10,958 nt of DNA, taken from NCBI GenBank assembly GCA_017885365.1, contig JAFNGD010000232.1:1-10958 (forward strand), in the 5' to 3' direction. Positions within the stretch are counted from its first letter, which is position 1. Every line of letters starts with the position of its first letter. Shown here one piece after another: positions 7,301 to 10,958 of this stretch. Made by a program: the position numbers and the translations under genes. The notes beneath the pieces were generated by a model that had not been told where the DNA came from, made no database searches, and saw nothing but the letters and a program-made list of their open reading frames with translations. Origin of the DNA: Nitrospirota bacterium (GTDB taxonomy: Bacteria; Nitrospirota; UBA9217).

Positions 7301-7599
7301 CGCAGGTACACCGGGAGCATCTCAAGAAGATCCATGCCGAAATGCTCACGCATGCCGCTGTCCTGACCGAGGCACAGGATGACACGAACCGATCGTTCAC
7401 CTATTATGAACGGATGTTCTCACTCGATCCCTGCAATGAAAAGGCGTGCCGCTGGCTTATGGCGTGGCATCTTGCCGCCGGGCAGCGGAGCGATGCGGTG
7501 AGATTATTCGAGCGGTGTCAGCTGGCGCTGAGAAAAGAGCTGGACATCGAGCCGGATGAACAGACGAGAAAATTGTACCGGAGCATCATTGGAGGATGA
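4369..7599 (+). CDS. MalT-like STAND ATPase transcriptional regulator with C-terminal BTAD (SARP-type) domain
   Basis: This 1076-residue signal-transducing ATPase regulator acts in the cytoplasm. Residues 11-20 (PVHVLERERL) form the N-terminal signature seen in MalT-like proteins. Walker A is AQAGQGKST with Lys43, and Walker B is CLIVFDDYH with Asp129-Asp130. After the NTPase and its winged-helix-like part, roughly residues 370-800 are Ala/Leu/Arg-rich paired helices of the MalT/TPR superhelix, the usual inducer-sensing region. Residues about 822-930 (IRIFCLGEFRV, then TRDEAAETLWPD) form an OmpR/SARP-like winged helix. About 955-1076 form the BTAD helical domain, with the typical ALYDQAFSLYQGDILPG start and ELDIEPDEQTRKLY end. 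So the DNA-binding end is SARP type, not LuxR. GGAG 6 bases before the ATG supports the start. No clear terminator follows. The inducer is unknown; the ATACCC operators suggest self-control and control of the lipoprotein operon. Confidence 0.88.
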   Translation: MNRTKTLPPTPVHVLERERLISKLGSLDDKKLVILHAQAGQGKSTLAAGFAASLPIPTVWYTMDAGDDDPNLFLSCLGQALSSALPDQFPRVMPPPRSRHGASGSEPAIARWVGQMFEGLTRSCLIVFDDYHFTAASPALRSVLKTLFEGTPAAVRFMLLSRTRPELDIAKLRARRCVAELRGSDLKFSDQEAQELFGAVFGMPLAAAEAATVNRTVEGWPAGLVLLHGFLANVPGKARVAALVEHQPMEFRVHIFDYLAQEVFSHLPQGLQDFLLHTAVADHLTRPLMAALTGLPENAPDGRPSVTALVRELSARNLFVSSIDADGSVIRYHALFREFLLKTFQAQRTSREVNKHYAVAAHWFKAAGDPVRAIDLWIESGQQEKALREIESCAQHLIAVGRTQTLLRWMHALPKAAARRPWFEFIQAVACRYAEPASALMLYERAYRGFLRDRCVPGQMLTLSGIIESCFHSGGDFARMGRTAARAQELLARSRREKRETRARLLLAMGMAWFFIGRLEQGAGALRQALELFRKQGNHFYQITSAIYLTPCALYQGDFPLAREAVNRGFEASDAIPEETAGRAGLFLTRAMAALFEGNFTEAQHCIDQCRSLADTHALESIGFLSLDIGGWLKIAQGDYRSAERLLGECKRRGQEVRNAFFSASASHLLAIAFLFQGRLDRAKKESDAALALQQRSGSRLFHAIYLIASGAISMKLGKVRRAETELQRALRILRQVQAAQQEANAHLLLASLNLGRNNEARARKHLVAGFGIGEERGFTYYALLTHDELSSLAAEAAGRDIEPDYCRRLIAGSSLPQTPPLIRIFCLGEFRVLRNGVPISDGEWKSRLAKTLVKLMAVRGSQKLTRDEAAETLWPDADASQKPSLLNSLLHRTRRVLEPDGSPSLSNSCIIQDSGLLSLNPRKVWTDVQEFAALHASARQKRISREHDHGKTLALYDQAFSLYQGDILPGDLYHDWAQVHREHLKKIHAEMLTHAAVLTEAQDDTNRSFTYYERMFSLDPCNEKACRWLMAWHLAAGQRSDAVRLFERCQLALRKELDIEPDEQTRKLYRSIIGG

Positions 7600-7629
7600 G
7601 GTGGAGCGGACAAGGGGATTAACGTCAGA

Positions 7630-7748
7630 CACGGAGACGCGGGGACGGGGCGACAATGAACAGATCAATGAACTAAGATCGAGACGCTGTATAGGCCGAC
7701 CTTCCTATCTTCCTGGTTTACCTCTGCATCCTCTGCGTACTCTGTGAG
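7630..7748. repeat. degenerate dispersed-repeat-like element with G-rich inverted ends
   Basis: The non-coding stretch 7600-7777 holds CACGGAGACGCGGGGAC (7630-7646) on the plus strand. At 7721-7748 is a CCTCTGC/CTCTGCG/CTCTGTG-rich segment whose reverse complement begins CTCACAGAGTACGCAGAGG. The two ends are therefore imperfect inverted copies of a CACRGAG-N-ACGC type sequence. From memory, similar 'cggagacgcggagac' and 'cctctgcgtcctctgcg' tracts recur in intergenic regions of many environmental bacteria. Nothing else is visible: no gene, no clear terminator. Confidence 0.4.
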
Positions 7749-7777
7749 AGACGCCTTTCGTTTTCAGCTTCTCCCGG

Positions 7778-8287
7778 TTACTTCCCCTTCTCGATCGCAA
7801 GCTCTACGGCACCGGTGGAGGGATCGGGAACGCTCCACCGCAAGACCCACCGTGATTCGGGCGTCCGGACAGGCGGGGAATCGGCGGAACGTCGGTATTC
7901 CGCCCACGCGGCAAGATCGAACCTCCAGTTCAGCACCGCGCGATATCCGAACATGTGGACCTTGCTCGCAGTACCTTGATGGGCAGGAAGCAGCAGGTCG
8001 TACACGTACCAGCTGACAGACCCGCCGGCAGGGATCGATGCTGCAGCCGAGCGAGTAAATGCATGGGTAACATCCTGGACCGTCCCCCCTTCCTGACCAA
8101 GAGAGGCGTGAGGCACAAGGTCAATCACTTCTGTAGGGCAGACATTGGTTATCGTCAGGAGCGCCCTGCTGAAGGGGATATCCCTGCCGTCGCTGGCCCG
8201 AATTTTTGAGGCAACGGACTGCAACGAGATCGCGAGGCAGTGTTCCCGTATATCCTGTCCTGCTCCTCCCTCAGACGTTCTCATCAT
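7778..8287 (-). CDS. uncharacterised protein, probably soluble and beta-rich
   Basis: This 169-residue protein was not recognised. It has no signal peptide or membrane segment. The middle looks like beta strands (ALLTITNVCPTEVIDLVPHA; SVSWYVYDLLLP; MFGYRAVLNWRFDL), with aromatic residues clustered at about 105-140 and a Trp-containing end (RWVLRWSVPDPSTGAVELAIEKGK). There are only two cysteines, so no metal-cluster motif. The start at 8285-8287 is chosen because AAGGAGGT precedes it by 7 bases. An in-frame ATG at 8315-8317 would add ten residues but sits almost on the predicted transcription start. It lies downstream of the radical SAM gene on the same strand but has its own promoter, so a link to the AOR cluster is uncertain. 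Confidence 0.65.
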   Translation of the reverse strand: MMRTSEGGAGQDIREHCLAISLQSVASKIRASDGRDIPFSRALLTITNVCPTEVIDLVPHASLGQEGGTVQDVTHAFTRSAAASIPAGGSVSWYVYDLLLPAHQGTASKVHMFGYRAVLNWRFDLAAWAEYRRSADSPPVRTPESRWVLRWSVPDPSTGAVELAIEKGK

Positions 8288-8322
8288 GGCGCGCACCTCC
8301 TTCTCACTGGCATCCATTCCTT

Positions 8323-8331
8323 AGTATAGCA
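8323..8331 (-). promoter_or_regulatory. extended -10 promoter of the uncharacterised gene
   Basis: Read leftward, TGC-TATACT is an extended -10 element (TGn plus a 5/6 hexamer) with no good -35. Predicted transcription start is at about 8316, next to the first in-frame ATG (8317) and about 29 nt before the Shine-Dalgarno-led ATG at 8287. Confidence 0.45.
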
Positions 8332-8359
8332 TGGCCCGGTGCGGCGGCAGCTCACCCTC

Positions 8360-9649
8360 TCACTGGAGGCAGTGGAACAGGCCGGTGCACCAGAGGCAGG
8401 CTCCGCAGGGGACCTGTCCGAGATAACAGTCCTGCTCGAACTCCTCCTCGCTCACATAGTCGCACAGCGCGAAGCCGCAGTCAAAGCAGAAGGGGAACTT
8501 GTACCCTAGCACGCGTTCCCGGAATGTACGGGAGGCCGCGTCGTTCCAGATGGCGAGGAGGTCCCGGTCGCGGACGTTGCCGAGCACCCAGGGTTTGACC
8601 TTTTTGGCGACGCCGCCGACATAGCACGCATAGCGGTGCCAGAGGAAATAGCAGGGATGGATGTCACCGTCCCAGGAGACGAAGGCGCCGTTCCCTTCGA
8701 CGAACTCGCACTCTCTCGTGTTGCGCGGCGCCATGCCCGGAAGCGTCAGTTCCACGCCCGCCTCCCGTGCGACCTGTCGCGCCTCATCGAAGACCCGCTC
8801 AGCCCACGCCAGCCACTCCTCGTCCCGCCTGAGCAGCCGGTCCATGTGCAGGGTGATGCCCTGCGCTTCGGCGTCGTTCCTCATCAGTTCGACAAGCCGC
8901 TCGATCCGCTCTTCCTCCGGGGTCCGTCCCACCTTCGTGAGGGTATCGAGATACCGCCGGATGTCCAGGCCTTCCTCCCGCGCTTTCGATCTCCACTTAT
9001 CGTAGACAGTGATGGCAGCGGTGGTATTGGTGTCGTAAGCGGCTTGTGCGACGATATCCTTCTGGTATGGCATGAGCTGGGTGACGATGGCGAAGCTTGC
9101 GCCGGACCTGCCTGCCCAGCGGATGGCATCGGGGAGGTCGGCGAGGTTGCTGCGCATCAGCACGAACTCGATCCCGATCTTCAGGTCGCGCTCCTGGTTC
9201 CGCGCTTTGGCCTTGGTCAAACAGGCGAACGCCGACGCGACGCCCTGCAGCTCTCCGCCGCTTCGGATGGAGCGGAAACTGTCATCAGACACCGTATCGA
9301 GGGAGATGCAGATGCGGTCGAGCCCGGCGGCAACGAGCGATGCCGCCCGCTCATCGGTCAGTGCCATGCCGTTCGACTGGAACCCGATGGAAGCGCCTTG
9401 CGGCAGGAGTGCTCGCGCACGGGCGATGAATGTCTCCAGGTGAGGATTGAGCAGGGGTTCGCCGATTCCGTTCAGGACGAGCGTATCGAGGTGCGGAAAG
9501 GCCGGAACAAGCCGCTCGAAGGTCTCGGGCGACATGCTGCCTTCTGCGATGCCGCCCATCCCGTTCTGCTTCACGCACATGCCGCACTGGAGGTTGCAGA
9601 GGGTCGTCACCTCGACGAAGAGCTTGGAGGGTTGTTCGTTCGACGTCAT
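8360..9649 (-). CDS. radical SAM/SPASM protein, probable maturase of the AOR-type tungsten oxidoreductase
   Basis: The 429-residue protein has the radical SAM cluster motif at Cys18, Cys22 and Cys25 (CNLQCGMC) and the SAM-binding GGE-type motif NGIGEPLLNP (60-69). The C-terminus carries a SPASM-like set of cysteines at 314, 333, 342, 388, 391, 396, 408, 415, 418, 421 and 427, ending in a ferredoxin-like CGACLWC. These should hold auxiliary iron-sulfur clusters. With the AOR end and a MoaD-like gene close by, it fits the radical SAM maturases described next to tungsten AOR-family enzymes; the exact reaction is not known to me. There is no upstream start: the codon series before ATG 9647-9649 meets an in-frame TAG three codons upstream, inside the predicted -10 box. 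There is no Shine-Dalgarno near the ATG, so a leaderless mRNA is predicted. It is divergent from the MoaD-like gene. Confidence 0.85.
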   Translation of the reverse strand: MTSNEQPSKLFVEVTTLCNLQCGMCVKQNGMGGIAEGSMSPETFERLVPAFPHLDTLVLNGIGEPLLNPHLETFIARARALLPQGASIGFQSNGMALTDERAASLVAAGLDRICISLDTVSDDSFRSIRSGGELQGVASAFACLTKAKARNQERDLKIGIEFVLMRSNLADLPDAIRWAGRSGASFAIVTQLMPYQKDIVAQAAYDTNTTAAITVYDKWRSKAREEGLDIRRYLDTLTKVGRTPEEERIERLVELMRNDAEAQGITLHMDRLLRRDEEWLAWAERVFDEARQVAREAGVELTLPGMAPRNTRECEFVEGNGAFVSWDGDIHPCYFLWHRYACYVGGVAKKVKPWVLGNVRDRDLLAIWNDAASRTFRERVLGYKFPFCFDCGFALCDYVSEEEFEQDCYLGQVPCGACLWCTGLFHCLQ

Positions 9650-9655
9650 GTATCT

Positions 9656-9664
9656 ATTCTAACA
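9656..9664 (-). promoter_or_regulatory. extended -10 promoter giving a predicted leaderless radical SAM mRNA
   Basis: Read leftward, TGT-TAGAAT is followed by exactly six bases (AGATAC) and then the ATG at 9649. With standard geometry the A of ATG is +1. No good -35 is seen at 16-18 bp, as is usual for extended -10 promoters. Confidence 0.5.
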
Positions 9665-9740
9665 TTCCTGCCAGAGAGGACTATGATGCCGGTCATATGC
9701 CTGGTGGCCCGCACGGCCTGGATGACGATGCCGGAATGTG

Positions 9741-9749
9741 TGGTATAAT
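9741..9749 (+). promoter_or_regulatory. perfect extended -10 promoter giving a predicted leaderless MoaD-like mRNA
   Basis: TGG-TATAAT is a full consensus extended -10, followed by six bases (GGCGGC) and ATG at 9756. The A of ATG is the expected transcription start. No -35 match is seen at 16-18 bp. Confidence 0.6.
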
Positions 9750-9755
9750 GGCGGC

Positions 9756-9980
9756 ATGAAGGTGAAGGTAAAACTGTTCGCGTCCCTGCGGACCTTCGGC
9801 CCTGATGAACAGGTGCTCGAATTGCCCGTCCAGACGACGATCGATGACGTCGTTCAGCTCCTCAAGATCCCCGGTACGATCAGGCTCCTCAGGGTCGTCA
9901 ACGGCGAGCATCGGCCCGCGGACCATATCCTGAAGGACGGTGATGACCTCGCCCTCTTCCCTCCCATCGCAGGCGGTTAG
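9756..9980 (+). CDS. MoaD/ThiS-family small sulfur carrier
   Basis: This 74-residue protein has the MoaD beta-grasp pattern: MKVKVKLFASLRTFG at the start, a middle IDDVVQLL helix and KDGDDLALFPPIAGG at the end. The Gly-Gly C-terminus is exposed directly, as needed for adenylation by a MoaB/MoeB/ThiF-type E1 and thiocarboxylation. Such proteins deliver sulfur for the dithiolene of molybdopterin, and AOR enzymes carry tungstopterin, so a dedicated role in cofactor supply for the neighbouring AOR is likely (inference). The start at 9756 is chosen over a GTG at 9738: the six extra residues would be encoded by the -10 box itself and are foreign to the family. No Shine-Dalgarno is visible. It runs convergently toward the next gene with a 9-bp gap. 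Confidence 0.88.
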   Translation: MKVKVKLFASLRTFGPDEQVLELPVQTTIDDVVQLLKIPGTIRLLRVVNGEHRPADHILKDGDDLALFPPIAGG

Positions 9981-9986
9981 CTTCAG

Positions 9987-10003
9987 CGGTCAGGCTCTGA
10001 CCG
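9987..10003. terminator. possible bidirectional hairpin at a convergent junction
   Basis: CGGTCAG-GCT-CTGACCG is a perfect 7-bp stem with a 3-base loop. It lies 6 bp past the MoaD-like stop codon and overlaps the stop and last codons of the opposing gene. Neither side has a T-run, so it is at best a weak or factor-assisted terminator. Confidence 0.4.
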
Positions 10004-10616
10004 GACTACGAGCTACCGTAAGAAATACCTGATCCTTTCCCGCCAGCGCTGCACTCTTCTCAAGCCGCCCGACTTCGATGGGCTTGCCGTCAAGCGTAGC
10101 ACTGCATCCCTGCCTGAACTCCTCTGCCCGCTCCATCAGGAAACCGAGAAGATCGGTTGACCCGAGAAGAACGCCTTTGCGAAGAAGATCAGGCCCCAGC
10201 GCGGCCATGAGGAGATTGAATATCTTTACCCCAACCCACCCTTCTCCGGGTGCGCACGCCGTTCCTGTTTCGTGGTACGTGATGACGCTGCGGAAGGATG
10301 AGTAGGCCCCGCCGCGCCTCAGGGTGGCGCCGACCAGTCCGGGCATGGCGGCCGAAAGCGCGAGAATTGAGCCGTCGTGTATTAGGGCGGAGCCGGTGTC
10401 ATCGACCGGTTTCCCGTCCAATATGATGGATTGGATCTTTTCGATCGTCTCGGGGGTTGCCCCGATCTCCTGCCGCAGAAAGATATCGACACTGCAGCCG
10501 GTGCGGCGCCTGATCTTCACGCCCTGCTGGAGGAGCAGAAAGAAGCTGGCAACCCGCCCTTCGTCCACGACGAACGCCAGACGGGGATAGGCTCCATCAT
10601 TAGGTTCTGCGGTCAT
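9990..10616 (-). CDS. uncharacterised AOR-linked protein, possible beta-grasp-like segment
   Basis: This 208-residue protein was not assigned to a named family. There is no signal peptide or membrane helix. Residues about 40-105 contain CSVDIFLRQEIG, IQSIILDGKPVDD, then DGSILALSAAMPGLVG and RRGGAYSS. The Asp-Gly-x-x-Leu-Ala-Leu stretch before a Gly-containing end resembles the end of MoaD (DGDDLALFPPIAGG), suggesting a beta-grasp-like fold; this is weak inference. The C-terminal half (about 120-208) is helical, then ends LAGKDQVFLTVARSPV. The start at 10614-10616 has GGAG 9 bases upstream. It lies downstream of the AOR terminator on the same strand, so expression could come from readthrough or an own promoter that I could not locate. 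Its position between AOR and the MoaD-like gene suggests a role in AOR assembly or tungstopterin handling. Confidence 0.7.
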   Translation of the reverse strand: MTAEPNDGAYPRLAFVVDEGRVASFFLLLQQGVKIRRRTGCSVDIFLRQEIGATPETIEKIQSIILDGKPVDDTGSALIHDGSILALSAAMPGLVGATLRRGGAYSSFRSVITYHETGTACAPGEGWVGVKIFNLLMAALGPDLLRKGVLLGSTDLLGFLMERAEEFRQGCSATLDGKPIEVGRLEKSAALAGKDQVFLTVARSPVRA

Positions 10617-10697
10617 CTCATATCACTCCGGCTTGTCTCGACCGGTCCCTTTTCGGCAACGGCACGGGACGGAACATCTGCTGCCCTGTGGGCCAAT

Positions 10698-10727
10698 AAA
10701 AAAAGGAGAGACCTGCGTCTCTCCTTT
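10698..10727 (-). terminator. strong intrinsic terminator after AOR
   Basis: Read leftward, GGAGAGAC (10724-10717) and GTCTCTCC (10712-10705) form a perfect 8-bp stem with a GCAG loop, extended by AAA/TTT pairs. A run of T residues follows (10704-10698). It sits 21 bp past the AOR stop codon and separates AOR from the 208-residue gene. Confidence 0.88.
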
Positions 10728-10748
10728 CATGCGATCTTTGCATTCCCG

Positions 10749-10958
10749 CTACCAGTTGAAAACCTTATCGAGGTCCTCATCCTTGACCGCGAAGACGACA
10801 TTGTGGGGCGCGAACTTCTCGGTCTTGAAGTAGCTCGGCAGCCGGTCGTGCTGCGGAGTGAAGCCCGCGGCCTTGTTGAAATCCCGTTCCATCTTGAGGA
10901 CCTTCTTGCCGAGATCGGTCACACCGTCACCGGTCATGTTGATCCCGTAGAAAGCGCT
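10749..10958 (-). CDS. aldehyde:ferredoxin oxidoreductase (tungsten AOR family), C-terminal end only
   Basis: Only the last 69 codons are inside the window; the frame stays open to the right edge (SAFYGIN before the first internal Met). The sequence TGDGVTDLGKKVLKMERDFN, then AAGFTPQHDRLP and EDLDKVFNW at the end, matches the C-terminal signature of AOR-family enzymes: a helix, the G-F-T/S-x-x-x-D-x-LP motif and a short acidic tail. These oxygen-sensitive enzymes oxidise aldehydes to acids, or reduce acids, using a bis-tungstopterin and a [4Fe-4S] cluster with ferredoxin. The cluster and cofactor residues are upstream of this fragment and cannot be checked. The gene ends in a strong terminator, and its neighbours are a radical SAM maturase, a MoaD-like protein and an unknown protein. 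Confidence 0.85.
   Translation of the reverse strand, partial: SAFYGINMTGDGVTDLGKKVLKMERDFNKAAGFTPQHDRLPSYFKTEKFAPHNVVFAVKDEDLDKVFNW

Noticed and set aside
8636..9748. Rightward open frame (370 codons) opposite the radical SAM gene
   Set aside because: Antisense shadow; the leftward frame has the CxxxCxxC motif and SPASM cysteines.
9738..9755. GTG start at 9738 for the MoaD-like gene
   Set aside because: The six extra residues are encoded by the TATAAT box and its flank and do not belong to the MoaD family start.

Overview
The window is GC-rich bacterial chromosome with Gram-negative features: lipoproteins with lipobox signal peptides, sigma70-type promoters and Shine-Dalgarno sites. The end of a tungsten-type aldehyde:ferredoxin oxidoreductase (AOR) gene, with radical SAM and MoaD-like neighbours, points to an anaerobe. 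Together with a LonC-like protease and a large ATPase-BTAD regulator, this would fit Desulfobacterota or Nitrospirota. That placement is inference; nothing here fixes the taxon.

Layout. At the left edge, two lipoprotein genes are read leftward as a probable operon: a small beta-rich lipoprotein (759-1286), then a lipoprotein with tandem 101-residue cadherin-like/Ig-like repeats that runs off the window (1-713). A non-coding stretch (1287-1612) carries their promoter and a direct-repeat operator. Next is a leftward LonC/LonB-like protease gene (1674-4130) with a clear terminator and a near-consensus promoter. Divergent from it is a 1076-residue STAND ATPase regulator with a C-terminal BTAD/SARP-type DNA-binding module (4369-7599). 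A gene-poor stretch with a degenerate dispersed repeat follows (7600-7777), then a leftward unknown gene (7778-8287). The right third is an AOR accessory cluster: a radical SAM/SPASM maturase (8360-9649, leftward), a MoaD-like sulfur carrier (9756-9980, rightward), an unknown 208-residue protein (9990-10616, leftward) and the last 69 codons of AOR (10749-10958, leftward), which ends in a strong terminator.

How the parts may work together. The most interesting signal is an 18-bp element, ATACCC-N5-ATACCC, present twice with one mismatch and in the same orientation relative to the gene it precedes. One copy lies upstream of the BTAD regulator and one upstream of the lipoprotein operon. Direct repeats with an 11-bp period are what SARP/BTAD regulators bind, so the regulator probably controls itself and the repeat-lipoprotein operon. 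Separately, the divergent maturase and MoaD genes each have an extended -10 element placed so that transcription should begin on the A of the start codon, which predicts leaderless mRNAs.
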